Source: Aminobacterium sp. MB27-C1
GTDB lineage: Bacteria; Synergistota; Synergistia; Synergistales; Aminobacteriaceae
Direction of reading: 5' to 3'
Length of the DNA: 64,000 nucleotides
Assembly: GCF_030908405.1 (NCBI RefSeq)
Contig: NZ_CP133089.1
Location: 1,612,001 to 1,676,000, forward strand
Shown here: in pieces, positions 44,278 to 53,746 of the stretch
How positions within the stretch are numbered: position 1 is the first letter of the stretch
How the letters are laid out: every line of letters starts with the position of its first letter
Program-made: the position numbers and the translations under genes
The notes under the pieces: generated by a model
What the model was told of the DNA's origin: nothing
Databases searched by the model: none
What the model saw: the letters and a program-made list of their open reading frames with translations, nothing else

Positions 44278-45054
44278 TTAGTCCATTTGGTATTTTTTCT
44301 TAAGCTCCAAAAGCTTTCCACTTTTTTTCATTTCATCCATAGCTTCATTAATAGCTTCCTTAAGATGTACATCTCCTTTGGGAATAGCCAAAGCTATGCC
44401 TTCTCCCTGTTTATGGATAAAGTTACGGAAGGCAATTTTCAACTTTCCACCAAACACTTCATTATTTCGAAGATATGCATTGGCAACGGTAAGATTTACA
44501 ACGCAAAAATCAGCACGCTCTAATAAGACTTCTCTCAAGGCATCATCATTTTTTTGAAAACGTTTTATTTCTTTGGGAAGTTTCGTATTTGTAATAAATG
44601 TATCTTGGGCAGTTCCTATCTGAACTGTAGCTACTTTACCGGTAAAGTCCTCTATCTTTGATATGGATGCATCATCGGCCTTTGTAACGAAAGCATTTTC
44701 TATTTCATAATAAACATCTGAAAAATCAACTTTTTTTCTGCGTTCTTCCGTGTTTGTCATTCCAGCAGCTATCATATCTATTTTACCTGTAAGTAAGGCA
44801 GGAATAAGACCGTCAAAAGCCATATCTACAAGTTCAACTTTTTTCCCTAAATGAGCTCCAAGAGCCTTAACAACGTCAATGTCATAGCCTGTAATTTCAT
44901 TTTTTTCATTTCTGTACTCAAAGGGAGGATATGTTGCTTCTGTTCCCACACGAATTACATCGCTATCCATAACAGATTGCGCTGCTATGGAAGGAGCCGC
45001 AACCATCAAAGATATGGCGACACTTAAAATAAAAATTTTAGATATTTTCAACAT
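44278..45054 (-). CDS. Amino-acid ABC transporter substrate-binding protein (family 3)
   Basis: About 258 residues with a signal peptide (MLKISKIFILSVAISLMVAAPSIAA). IRVGTEATYPPFEYRNEKNEITGYDIDVVKALGAHLGKKVEL is the family 3 signature and AAGMTNTEERRKKVDFSDVYYEIENAFV the core. Relatives bind basic or polar amino acids. No permease or ATPase gene is adjacent, so it is an orphan receptor or uses a distant transporter. The start at 45054 follows GGAGGTG. Confidence 0.88.
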   Translation of the reverse strand: MLKISKIFILSVAISLMVAAPSIAAQSVMDSDVIRVGTEATYPPFEYRNEKNEITGYDIDVVKALGAHLGKKVELVDMAFDGLIPALLTGKIDMIAAGMTNTEERRKKVDFSDVYYEIENAFVTKADDASISKIEDFTGKVATVQIGTAQDTFITNTKLPKEIKRFQKNDDALREVLLERADFCVVNLTVANAYLRNNEVFGGKLKIAFRNFIHKQGEGIALAIPKGDVHLKEAINEAMDEMKKSGKLLELKKKYQMD

Positions 45055-45110
45055 TTGTAGCACCTCCATATATGGTAGTATATTTTTTGTAAAAAACTAA
45101 AGAGGAGTTT

Positions 45111-45139
45111 ATTATAACTTGGTTTTATTTTATAGTCTA
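45111..45139 (-). promoter_or_regulatory. Putative promoter of the binding-protein/OCD pair
   Basis: The minus strand has TAGACT, a 17-nt spacer and a perfect TATAAT about 57 nt before the ATG at 45054. The -35 is weak. Confidence 0.5.
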
Positions 45140-45187
45140 TAATTGTAATTTAGTTTATTCTACAGTTTTAGAATGGAGGTCGTAACC

Positions 45188-46267
45188 GTGACTAAAATAA
45201 CTGTACTTGGAGCCGGAAATGGAGGACAAGCTCTCGCAGGAGATCTCGCCTCTCAAAATTTTGAAGTAACGCTTTTTGAACATCCTCAACTAGAAGATAA
45301 AATAACCGATTTAAAAAAAGAAAAAACAATTACGTTAACAGGAATAATGGATAAAAAAGGCCATCTGGCGAAAGTAACCACATGTGCTGAAGAAGCAATA
45401 CGAGGAGCTCAGATTATATATTTTTTAGCTCCGAGTTTCGCTCAAAAACCTATTTTGGAGTCAATAGCCCCTTATATAGAAGACAACCAAAAACTCGTGC
45501 TCATGCCAGGAAATTTCGGTTCACTTGTTTTTAAAAATTACCTTAAAAAAATCGGAAACATCGCTACCATAGAGATGGCAGAAGCTGATACTATGCCTTA
45601 CGCATGTCGATTAGAGGCAGCTGGAAGAGTCAATATATGGGGAATTAAACAACATCTTTCTTTAGCTGCGTTACCTGGTCACTACACTGAAACTTTTATA
45701 TCCCAAATACAACATGCTTTCCCTATTCGATTAAAAGCTGCTCCTAACGTTATAGCTATCGGCTTGTATAACACAAACATGATTCTCCACTGCCCTACTA
45801 TGATTATGAATGCAGGAAGAATAGAATCTGAAAATGGAAATTTCAGATTCTATGGTGATGGAATGACAGAAGCTGTATGCAGCGTCATGGAAGCTATGGA
45901 TAAAGAGCGGATACTTATTGGGAACGTACTGGGAATCAAACTTCTATCCACTATGGATGATATGAAAAAGTTATATAATCTAGAAGGAAAGACATTAAGA
46001 GAGACTATTTTGAATAATGTAGTTTACTGCGGACATGGAACAGATGCCCCTACGTCTATGACATATCGGTATCTCTCTGAAGACGTGCCATATCTTCTCG
46101 TTCCTGTTGCATCTCTGGCTCAAAAGTTGGGAATCTCTACACCTACAATTAATAGTATTATTCATTTGGCAAGCATTGTTAATGGGCAAAATTATTTTGA
46201 AACAGGAATAGGTTTAAAAGAACTTGGCCTTGAAAAGGCATCTGTAGAAGAAATACGAGCATTATAA
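45188..46267 (+). CDS. NAD/NADP octopine/nopaline (opine) dehydrogenase family protein
   Basis: 359 residues. KITVLGAGNGGQALAGDLASQNFEVTLFEHP is the N-terminal Rossmann loop. MPGNFGSLVFKNYL and IEMAEADTMPYACRLE are the opine dehydrogenase signatures. NVIAIGLYNTNMILHCPTMIMNAGRIESENGNFRFYGDGMTEAV holds the conserved His-Cys/Asn region of the C-terminal domain. These enzymes reductively join an amino acid and a 2-oxoacid, or split the product. The GTG at 45188 follows GGAGG. The gene is divergent from the binding-protein/OCD pair, so it may share the substrate. Confidence 0.85.
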   Translation: MTKITVLGAGNGGQALAGDLASQNFEVTLFEHPQLEDKITDLKKEKTITLTGIMDKKGHLAKVTTCAEEAIRGAQIIYFLAPSFAQKPILESIAPYIEDNQKLVLMPGNFGSLVFKNYLKKIGNIATIEMAEADTMPYACRLEAAGRVNIWGIKQHLSLAALPGHYTETFISQIQHAFPIRLKAAPNVIAIGLYNTNMILHCPTMIMNAGRIESENGNFRFYGDGMTEAVCSVMEAMDKERILIGNVLGIKLLSTMDDMKKLYNLEGKTLRETILNNVVYCGHGTDAPTSMTYRYLSEDVPYLLVPVASLAQKLGISTPTINSIIHLASIVNGQNYFETGIGLKELGLEKASVEEIRAL

Positions 46268-46308
46268 AAAGACTCCGGTGCTGAACAGAACAGCACCGGA
46301 GTCTTTTT
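46266..46308. terminator. Bidirectional terminator
   Basis: AAAAAGACTCCGGTGCT pairs perfectly with AGCACCGGAGTCTTTTT around a 9-nt loop. It serves the opine dehydrogenase gene and the convergent desulfidase gene. Confidence 0.93.
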
Positions 46309-46334
46309 ATGTTTTGTTGATATATGTAAAAAAC

Positions 46335-47621
46335 TTAAGAGTATCGAGATCTTTCTTTTTCTCTTTCAATTATGATACGGGCCATTACCTCATCTGTATC
46401 AATCATTCCCTCTTGAGCTATTCTCCCAACTGCTTGTATGGTTTCATCTGCAGAATCACCAACAAGGCCATCACCTGGGCGAATTGAAACGCCTTCTTTT
46501 GCCATAAACGCTGATTCGATAGCAACTCCTGCAGCATGAGCCAATTTCAAAGCACATCCATATTTTGCACCATCACAAAGGATGCCACCGATACTTCCTA
46601 CAACACTATTAATCGCCCTTTCTGCCTCTTCATAGTCCCCGTCAAGGAGAAGAGTCATCCCTGATGTCGTTCCTAAACTTGATGCTATGGAACAAGCACA
46701 TATAGCAGATAAACGACCGATATGACTTTTAACATAAATAACCATTAAGAAACTCAATGCCAGAGCTCGCAGCAATTTTTCCTCTGGAATATTCTTTCTC
46801 CTTGCAAAAACAATAAGAGGAAGCGAAGAAGAAATTCCTACATTTCCACTGGTAGCACAACTCATAGCAGGAAGATTCAATCCTGCCATTCGCGCATCTG
46901 AAGCAGCAGCTGTTACAGCTTTGATTTCAAAAAGGATATTATCTTCTCCAAATGACTTGAAAGTCTGCCCAAAATTTGAGCCAATATTTCCATCAAATCC
47001 CGCTTTAGCTAAAGCACTATTAAGCGAAATAGCTTCTTTAAGAAAAACAAGCTCGTCTGCGGAAACATCTTTAGCAAAATTGAAAAAATCTTTAACCGTA
47101 TACTGTCTTATCGTATCTTTCTTGTAATCTATCTGGTTAGAAATATCTTTTTCGGAATCAAGTAATACTTTGTTATTAACTTCTTTAAAGACAATATTTG
47201 TGTGCGTTTTTCGAACTATAACATGACCTACGCCATTCTCTGTTTCAACAAAAGCTTCATTATAAAGACCAACGCCTTTAAGATCCCACTTTATATCAAC
47301 TTGAACAAAGGGAAGAAAATCTCGCGCTTTTTTCTCATCACTTGGTGTAATATCTTTCAAAACTTCAAGTCCATACGAAGATTTTCCTGCCAAAGCCCCT
47401 AAAGCAGCAGCTATTTCAAGACCAAAAAGAGACGTCCCTGGAATGCCAACTGCGATAGAATTTTTATAACCGTCCTTATCCATAATGATTCGAACACGAC
47501 GCGGTGTTCCTCCAACAACATCTTTTGCTGCTGCAGCCGCGAAGGAAACCGAAGTGGGTCCAGTGCATCCCAAAGCTGGTGATATTTCTTGATGTAAGAT
47601 AGATAGAAGTTCTTTATCCAT
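46335..47621 (-). CDS. L-cysteine desulfidase family protein (CyuA/UPF0597)
   Basis: 428 residues. ALGCTGPTSVSFAAAAAKDVVGG is the N-terminal signature with the catalytic/cluster Cys. NLPAMSCATSGNVGISSSLPLI and GAKYGCALKLAHAAGVA carry the others that bind the [4Fe-4S] cluster. The enzyme breaks L-cysteine to pyruvate, ammonia and sulfide; some relatives act on serine-like amino acids. It is downstream of a TRAP system on the same strand, so that system may import the substrate or a related compound. Confidence 0.88.
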   Translation of the reverse strand: MDKELLSILHQEISPALGCTGPTSVSFAAAAAKDVVGGTPRRVRIIMDKDGYKNSIAVGIPGTSLFGLEIAAALGALAGKSSYGLEVLKDITPSDEKKARDFLPFVQVDIKWDLKGVGLYNEAFVETENGVGHVIVRKTHTNIVFKEVNNKVLLDSEKDISNQIDYKKDTIRQYTVKDFFNFAKDVSADELVFLKEAISLNSALAKAGFDGNIGSNFGQTFKSFGEDNILFEIKAVTAAASDARMAGLNLPAMSCATSGNVGISSSLPLIVFARRKNIPEEKLLRALALSFLMVIYVKSHIGRLSAICACSIASSLGTTSGMTLLLDGDYEEAERAINSVVGSIGGILCDGAKYGCALKLAHAAGVAIESAFMAKEGVSIRPGDGLVGDSADETIQAVGRIAQEGMIDTDEVMARIIIEREKERSRYS

Positions 47622-47727
47622 GTGCTTTGCCCTCTCATTTCTACTAGGATCTTAATTCTTATAACTCGTTTCATCGGAACGTGGAGAGAAAAACATATCT
47701 CCCCACGCCTTCTTACTTAAACTGATG

Positions 47728-48750
47728 CTATTTCTCCTCTATGTACTTTAAACACCCATCTATAAGCTCTGCTCCAATATCTTCTTTGAGTTGTGGCCAA
47801 ATTTTACTTCTGCTATTTTCAGCAAAAGCCCCCAGTTCTTCGGAAGAAAACTTTACTATTTCTACGCCCCTTTCAGCAAGCATGTTCATATAGTTTCCCT
47901 CTTCTTTTTCCGCTTCCATAAATCTCTTATTGTGCAGTTCTTTTGCATACTTCATAATCAAGTTTTTGTCATCTTCTGAAAGCGATTCCCACAGATCTTT
48001 GTTCATAATGAGGAACCAGTTTTCAAAGTGATCATTAACAGCATAATAGTACTTAATAATATCTCTAAAATTAGAATAATAGCCTTCTGCACCAGCGCCT
48101 ATAGCCCCATCTACAATCCCAGTCTGCATGGAAGTGAATAAATCAGCCCAGGGAATAGGAGTTCCTTGGTATCCCCATTCGCGCGTCAGGAGTGTAAATA
48201 CACGAATAGAAGGAACTCTGATCTTTGTCATTTTATTTGCCCCAATTGTTGCAGGATCTTGAGCAGCTTTTACAGTAGCTATACCCCCAAAATAGACAGG
48301 CCAATTAACAAGACCGACAACATCCTCTTTGAGGAGCATATCCTGAATAGATTTAATGACAGGGCTATCTGCTCCAAAAACGACCTTCGCCTCTTCCCAG
48401 TCTTTCGCCAAATACGGCATGTATTGAATCTGGAGCTTAGGATTTCTTGATGTGCTTAGACTTTGACACGCCATCTCTATAGCACCAACACTGACTCTTT
48501 CCTGAACTACTGTATAATCTCCAAGTTGGTTTGCAGGGTAAACATCAATTGTTATTCTGCCATCAGAAGCTTCGTAAATCTGATCTGCAAACCAATGAAG
48601 ATCCTTGTCAATAGTTGCACCTTCTGGGCGCATATGAGAAATTTTCCAATGGTATTTTTTTTCTCTTGCTAACGCTGGATTAGAAAAAGCAACTACTGTC
48701 AAAGCAATTACGACTAAAATTCCTAAAGTAGTACAAAATCCTTTTTTCAT
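47728..48750 (-). CDS. TRAP transporter solute-binding protein (DctP family), second system
   Basis: 340 residues. MKKGFCTTLGILVVIALTVVAFSNPALA is a signal peptide. KYHWKISHMRPEGATIDKDLHWFADQIYEASDGRITIDVYPANQLGDYTVVQERVSVGAIEMA is the DctP N-lobe. KMTKIRVPSIRVFTLLTREWGYQGTPIPWADLFTSMQTGIVDGAIGAG holds the ligand Arg and the conserved second strand. The gene order here is Q, M, P, so the receptor comes last. No ligand can be named; the adjoining cysteine desulfidase hints at a sulfur or hydroxy amino-acid derivative. Confidence 0.9.
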   Translation of the reverse strand: MKKGFCTTLGILVVIALTVVAFSNPALAREKKYHWKISHMRPEGATIDKDLHWFADQIYEASDGRITIDVYPANQLGDYTVVQERVSVGAIEMACQSLSTSRNPKLQIQYMPYLAKDWEEAKVVFGADSPVIKSIQDMLLKEDVVGLVNWPVYFGGIATVKAAQDPATIGANKMTKIRVPSIRVFTLLTREWGYQGTPIPWADLFTSMQTGIVDGAIGAGAEGYYSNFRDIIKYYYAVNDHFENWFLIMNKDLWESLSEDDKNLIMKYAKELHNKRFMEAEKEEGNYMNMLAERGVEIVKFSSEELGAFAENSRSKIWPQLKEDIGAELIDGCLKYIEEK

Positions 48751-48803
48751 AAAAAAACCTCCTCTTCATTTTTTGTATATCTCTATGTATGTAGCCAGGG
48801 GAA

Positions 48804-50111
48804 TTAATGTATATACCCAGCTAACTTAGGCAAGAAAAGAGAAAGATCTGGCCAAAATGTCGTAAGAAAGACAACAGGAAGATATCCCAAGCAAAGGAAA
48901 GTCATTGCAGGTTTCAGGATGTCAAGAAACTCAACTTTACCAATGCGCATTCCCAGATATAAAAGACTTGCATACGGAGGAGTTACACCCCCCATAGCCA
49001 AATTAACTCCCATAATGGCAGCAAACTGTATCGGGGAAATTCCTAACTCTATAACGAGAGGTAAAAGCATAGGAGCAGCAAGCACCATTCCTGTTACGTC
49101 GTTTACAATCATGCCAATGAGAAAAAGTAACAAATTAATGAGAATAAGAAGCACAACTCTATTTTCAGTTAAACCAAACATTATTTTTATAATCGCTTGT
49201 GGAACCCGCAAGAAGATGAACGTTTGACTTAACATCAGACAAAAAACAATCATAGACATAATGGCCCCTACGGAAGTAGCAGAATCAACAATAGACTCTT
49301 TCAATTTGTTTTTAGTCAATCCCTTATAGACACCAAACCCCACGGGAAGAGAGTAGATTACTGAGACAGCAGCAGCTTCTGTTGGAGTAAAGACACCACC
49401 ATAAATTCCACCGAGTATAATGACAGGCATCATTAATGCAGGAAGAGCTTTCCAAGTCTTTCTAAGTGCAACTTTTCGTCTCTGACCTTTAGGGAGCTTC
49501 TTAACTAATGTTAGGTTGGGCAAGCGATGTGCATAAACCAAGTTAAGAATAGAAAACAGACACATTATCAATAGTCCTGGACCTATCGTAGCTAAAAAAC
49601 AGGCTAAAATGGACGTTTCTGTAACCCAGCCATAAATTATCATTATGACACTGGGAGGAATAAGAAGCCCCAGAATAGATGAAACTGTAATTAATGCAGT
49701 TGCATATCCTCTAGGATATCCTTCTTCGACCATCCGAGGGATAAGAATGGGACCAGTTGCGGCTACACCAGTAAAACCACTTCCAGATATGGCGCCTATA
49801 ATCGCACATGTTATGACAGCAACTACTCCCAAAGCACCTTTAACTCTTCCTACAAAAACATTCACAAAGTCTAAAAGGCTTCTTGCTATTCCACTTTCAC
49901 TCATTAAGTTACCTGCAAGAATAAACAGAGGAATACAAAGTAAAACGGGGTTTGCCAACTGATTGAACCCCCACATCATCATACCTTTCATGGTAACTCC
50001 GCCTAAAGCAGTCATGGTCAGCAGGCTTCCACCAAAACAGTAAGGAAGAGGAACACCTAAAACAAGCAAAACAACGAGAACAATCATTGCTAAAAGAACA
50101 ACGTCTAGCAT
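48804..50111 (-). CDS. TRAP transporter large permease (DctM family), second system
   Basis: 435 residues with about 12 hydrophobic helices. VVAVITCAIIGAISGSGFTGVAATGPILIPRMVEEGYPRGYA is the DctM signature. LGLLIPPSVIMIIYGWVTETSILACFLATIGPGLLIM and GGVFTPTEAAAVSVIYSLPVG follow, and GVTPPYASLLYLGMRIG is the late repeat motif. It overlaps the small permease gene by 7 nt. Confidence 0.92.
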   Translation of the reverse strand: MLDVVLLAMIVLVVLLVLGVPLPYCFGGSLLTMTALGGVTMKGMMMWGFNQLANPVLLCIPLFILAGNLMSESGIARSLLDFVNVFVGRVKGALGVVAVITCAIIGAISGSGFTGVAATGPILIPRMVEEGYPRGYATALITVSSILGLLIPPSVIMIIYGWVTETSILACFLATIGPGLLIMCLFSILNLVYAHRLPNLTLVKKLPKGQRRKVALRKTWKALPALMMPVIILGGIYGGVFTPTEAAAVSVIYSLPVGFGVYKGLTKNKLKESIVDSATSVGAIMSMIVFCLMLSQTFIFLRVPQAIIKIMFGLTENRVVLLILINLLLFLIGMIVNDVTGMVLAAPMLLPLVIELGISPIQFAAIMGVNLAMGGVTPPYASLLYLGMRIGKVEFLDILKPAMTFLCLGYLPVVFLTTFWPDLSLFLPKLAGYIH

Positions 50112-50632
50112 GATGAAACAGCCTCCTCTTCTCTATTGAAACGAAATTGCTTTATGTTTTTAAGTAATTCGACAAACGTATAAACAGACATGAGAACAAG
50201 TCCTACCAAAAAGGCACTTTCAGCAAAAAACATGGGGATATATAAAGAGGCACTTAACTTCCATGCTTTGAAAGAATACAGAAAATAATCCCACGCCCAA
50301 TATGTCAGCCATAAAACAACGGCTAAAGACAAAATCGACATTATTGTTCTTTCCAGATACAACGAACTCTTTTTCTTAATAAAGACTTCTAACACTTTGG
50401 CCGTAATGTGACTTTCGTCTCTTGAAGCGTTAACAGCCCCCAAAAAGTAAAGCCAAATGGTTGGAAAAACGAGAATTTCTTCAGTTCCCATTAAAGGGGC
50501 ACAAAAAACATAACGAAGTAAAACTTGGACAACGATGAGAACAGCTGTTGCCAAAAAAAGAAGATACAAAGACATTTTCAATATTTTTTCAATGTAAAAA
50601 TCCATGAAAGAAAAAATACTATTTATCTTCAA
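50105..50632 (-). CDS. TRAP transporter small permease (DctQ family), second system
   Basis: About 175 residues with four hydrophobic helices. LLFLATAVLIVVQVLLRYVFCAPLMGTEEILVFPTIWLYFLGAVNASRDESHITAKVL is the DctQ signature, with the W-E-rich loop and the acidic-His segment. The probable start is TTG at 50632, which follows GGAGGTGG with a 5-nt gap. It leads the Q-M-P operon, and the cysteine desulfidase gene follows on the same strand. Confidence 0.85.
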   Translation of the reverse strand: MKINSIFSFMDFYIEKILKMSLYLLFLATAVLIVVQVLLRYVFCAPLMGTEEILVFPTIWLYFLGAVNASRDESHITAKVLEVFIKKKSSLYLERTIMSILSLAVVLWLTYWAWDYFLYSFKAWKLSASLYIPMFFAESAFLVGLVLMSVYTFVELLKNIKQFRFNREEEAVSSC

Positions 50633-50730
50633 AAGTACCACCTCCACCTAAGTCTATATGTCCTACTTATAGACTTAAAGAGGTTATTTGTCAATAAAAA
50701 AAGTTAATTCAATAAACGTATAATGTATAA

Positions 50731-50776
50731 AATATAAAGAGCTGGGCTCCTGTTCAGAAGTCCAGCTCTTTATATT
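50731..50776. terminator. Terminator between the GntR gene and the second TRAP operon
   Basis: AATATAAAGAGCTGG pairs perfectly with CCAGCTCTTTATATT around a 16-nt loop. It is in the right place to end the GntR transcript (minus strand), with an AT-rich tail. Confidence 0.88.
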
Positions 50777-50817
50777 TATATTAAATTCTTCTACTCAAAC
50801 TATACTTTAATAGCTTT

Positions 50818-51582
50818 CTAGGCATCCTCCATACTAGATAGTAGTTCTTCGTAACTTTCACGCAATCCCAGTTTATTTTCTTCGTCCATTCCTAAGATAA
50901 CAATTCCATTTAAAACATCTCTGAACATAGCATCACTAGCTTTACGCGGATTTTTCTCGATAATATATTTCAAGATTAGCTCGTGATTTTTCATCATTTG
51001 CGCCCATTGTTCAATAGGAATTCTTAAATACTTTTGCCGTTGAGTATCAATTTCTCCACTAATGGAATTTAACAAGCGAACTAAAAGTTCATTACGAGCT
51101 ATCCTCAATACTGTCGAGTGAAATTTTGTTGGGGTATCGAGATCTCGCACCAACAAATCTTTTTCATCTTTCAAGAGAGCATTTTCCTTGTCTACAATCT
51201 GTTTAAGCTCTTCAATATCGTCAGGCGTTGCCTTTTGTGCTGCCAAGAAAGCCGTCTGGGCTTCTAATAACAATCGTACTTCTAACAAGTCCATCAAAGA
51301 AGAATCATCATTAAACTGGCGTAAAAGTTCCGTATTTTCTATACGACGAATTGCATTAGCACACACAAACGTTCCTTGTCCTGACACTGCTTCAATAACC
51401 CCAAACCACGTTAAAGTTTTAAGGGCTTCACGAACACAATTTCGGCTGACGTTTAACTGTTTTGCCAAATCAACTTCACGCGGCAACTTTTCTCCAGGTA
51501 AATAGTCCCCCCGCTTAATTGTTTCTATAAGTTGTTTCAAAACACTCTCGAATAACTTCAGTTTCTGAACAGGCTCAACCAT
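50818..51582 (-). CDS. GntR-family regulator (FadR/FCD type)
   Basis: 254 residues. The N-terminal winged HTH is YLPGEKLPREVDLAKQLNVSRNCVREALKTLTWFGVIEAVSGQGTFV. The C-terminal FCD domain has LLEVRLLLEAQTAFLAAQKATPDDIEELKQIVDKENALL and FHSTVLRIARNELLVRLLNSI, with the metal/effector His and Arg. The start at 51582 (MVEPVQ) follows GGGAGG. It sits between a TctCBA operon and a TRAP operon on the same strand, so it likely controls uptake of an organic acid by one of them. Confidence 0.88.
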   Translation of the reverse strand: MVEPVQKLKLFESVLKQLIETIKRGDYLPGEKLPREVDLAKQLNVSRNCVREALKTLTWFGVIEAVSGQGTFVCANAIRRIENTELLRQFNDDSSLMDLLEVRLLLEAQTAFLAAQKATPDDIEELKQIVDKENALLKDEKDLLVRDLDTPTKFHSTVLRIARNELLVRLLNSISGEIDTQRQKYLRIPIEQWAQMMKNHELILKYIIEKNPRKASDAMFRDVLNGIVILGMDEENKLGLRESYEELLSSMEDA

Positions 51583-51754
51583 TTTTACCTCCCGATCTAA
51601 AGACATAAAACATGTTCACTTTATTTCTAATTATTTAAACAAGTAACTTCACAATAATAAATTAATCACATTCATTTACAAAATGCAATTTTAAACAGGA
51701 TACTTATTGTAAAAATTTGTCGTTTTTACGTTGCTGAAGTCTCCTCTGGAGCTA

Positions 51755-53233
51755 TTAACTTTTTTTAAAGGATTTAAGAAGTGCTATAAAACGATGTCCA
51801 AAAAAGACGAAAAGAATTAATATTATAAGGGAAAAACAGATGGGATCAGCTATAAATGGAAGTAAGCTTCCATGGCTTTTAAGCAAACCGACACGAAGAT
51901 TGTCTTCAATCATTGGTCCTAAAATTATACCTAAAATCATAGGTGCAAGAGGAATATCCATGTATTCAAAGAAAAAGCCAGTAACACCAAAAATAACCAT
52001 AATGTAAATATCAAAAAAACTATTTCGTATAGCATAAGATCCTATGACAGAGAAAATTAAAACTATGACCATAACAATATTTCTCGGGAGCCTCAATATA
52101 GCACCATACACCTTTATTCCAATAAGACCTACAGGAATGAGCAATAATTGCGAAATAAAAGCGATAGAAAAAATTCCATGCACAAGGTCTAAATTCTCCT
52201 GAAAAATAAGAGGACCAGGCCTCAGTCCATACATCAACATAGCTCCTAGAACAATCGCAGTAATAGAATCTCCTGGAACACCAAAGACTAACGCGGGAAT
52301 CCACGTTCCACCAAGAGCCGCATTATTAGCACTCGTAGGAGCAATAATTCCACCAATCGCCCCTTTTCCAAACTTTTCCGGTTCCTTTGATGTTTTTTTC
52401 TCCATTCCATATGCAACCCACGCTGCTATATCAGCACCAGCACCAGGAAGAGCTCCTACAAATGTCCCAATTAAAGCCGATTTAAAAAGAACCATTTTAT
52501 ATTTCATCACTGTTTTCATTGTCTGTAAAAGTGATATTTTTTCTGGACGACCTATGCTGCTTTTTTTGAGAAGTTCAATATTAGTAACATTTTTCAGCAC
52601 TTCCGAAAGTCCAAAAAGGCCGACCATAGCCGGAATAAAACTAATACCTCCCATGAGTTCCATACTGCCAAACGTAAAGCGGGGAAACCCTGTTGTAATA
52701 TCGATACCTACGGTAGAAACAAGCAATCCCAATGCTGCAGAAATAACACCATTTACAGAATTACCAGTACTTAAAGCAGCACTCATGCTAAGGCCGAAAA
52801 CTCCAAGCCAGAAATATTGAAAATGAGTAAATTTAAGAGCAAAACGAGCCAATGGAGGTGCCACTAGAATAAGAACCAAAACACCAATAGTGCCCCCCAA
52901 AGAAGAACAGACAAGATCTAAAGAAAGAGCTTCCATTCCCCTTCCCTGCTTGGAAAGTTCATATCCATCCAAAACAGCGGCACCTGATGCAGGAGTCCCT
53001 GGTATTCTCAAAAGAGTCGCAGGAATATCGCCGGTAAAAATAGCTGTGAAGGAAACTCCAATAATCATAGCTAATCCAGCCAAGGGAGGAAGGTAGTAAC
53101 TTACAGGAACAATAAGAGCCACAGCCATGGTTGCAGTAAGACCCGGAGTTCCTCCAACCAAAACGCCAAAAGCCATAGAAAGAAGCCACGGAACCAAAAT
53201 GCCAGGTTTAAAAACTGATAGTAACGTACTCAT
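51755..53233 (-). CDS. Tripartite tricarboxylate transporter large permease (TctA family)
   Basis: 492 residues, about 12 helices. FGVLVGGTPGLTATMAVALIVPVSYYLPPLAGLAMIIGVSFTAIFTGDIPATLLRIPGTPASGAAVLDGYE is the TctA signature, including the GxxPG motifs. FVGALPGAGADIAAWVAYGMEKKTS and FGVPGDSITAIVLGAMLMYGLRPGP are the second-repeat matches. It works with TctB and the periplasmic TctC, in the gene order TctC-TctB-TctA. Confidence 0.93.
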   Translation of the reverse strand: MSTLLSVFKPGILVPWLLSMAFGVLVGGTPGLTATMAVALIVPVSYYLPPLAGLAMIIGVSFTAIFTGDIPATLLRIPGTPASGAAVLDGYELSKQGRGMEALSLDLVCSSLGGTIGVLVLILVAPPLARFALKFTHFQYFWLGVFGLSMSAALSTGNSVNGVISAALGLLVSTVGIDITTGFPRFTFGSMELMGGISFIPAMVGLFGLSEVLKNVTNIELLKKSSIGRPEKISLLQTMKTVMKYKMVLFKSALIGTFVGALPGAGADIAAWVAYGMEKKTSKEPEKFGKGAIGGIIAPTSANNAALGGTWIPALVFGVPGDSITAIVLGAMLMYGLRPGPLIFQENLDLVHGIFSIAFISQLLLIPVGLIGIKVYGAILRLPRNIVMVIVLIFSVIGSYAIRNSFFDIYIMVIFGVTGFFFEYMDIPLAPMILGIILGPMIEDNLRVGLLKSHGSLLPFIADPICFSLIILILFVFFGHRFIALLKSFKKS

Positions 53234-53245
53234 TATTCCCGCCTC

Positions 53246-53713
53246 CTACCAAGGCAACCCTAAAACTCCCATGGGCAATTGAATTCTAAAAACCTGACCG
53301 AAAATCAAAACTATAAAAATAGTCACAACTACAGAAACCGTAATTCCTGAAATCCAGCTCGCCTTCATTCTCACCATGAGCAAAATAGAAAAAAGCAATG
53401 TAGAAATAACGTATCCCAGCACTCCCATTAACAAGCCATAAACGATCAAGGCTGCAACTATAATAACAATGTTAAGACTGCCCCAGCTCCATTTGAAGGG
53501 AGTCTTGTTTGAATCTGTTATTCTCTTGGCTTCCCCAAATTGATACAAACCTCCCAAGAAGAGAATAACACCTAAAAGAGTAGGGAAAAATCCTGGTCCA
53601 GGAATCCTTTTTCCGCCTGAAACAGAAGAGGGGAAGGTGTAACTTATAGAAATAACTAAAATAGCCACTATAATTAACAAAATGCCAAAGCATATTTTTA
53701 CTTTTCGCTGCAT
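53246..53713 (-). CDS. Tripartite tricarboxylate transporter small permease (TctB family)
   Basis: 155 residues with four hydrophobic helices. FGILLIIVAILVISISYTFPSSVSGGKRIPGPGFFPTLLGVILFLGGLY is the TctB start (PGPGFFP). It ends with a helix and FRIQLPMGVLGLPW. It lies 12 nt before the large permease gene and supports it in the membrane. Confidence 0.85.
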   Translation of the reverse strand: MQRKVKICFGILLIIVAILVISISYTFPSSVSGGKRIPGPGFFPTLLGVILFLGGLYQFGEAKRITDSNKTPFKWSWGSLNIVIIVAALIVYGLLMGVLGYVISTLLFSILLMVRMKASWISGITVSVVVTIFIVLIFGQVFRIQLPMGVLGLPW

Positions 53714-53746
53714 AAAAAAACCTCCCCCTCCTCAAATATTTAGGTG

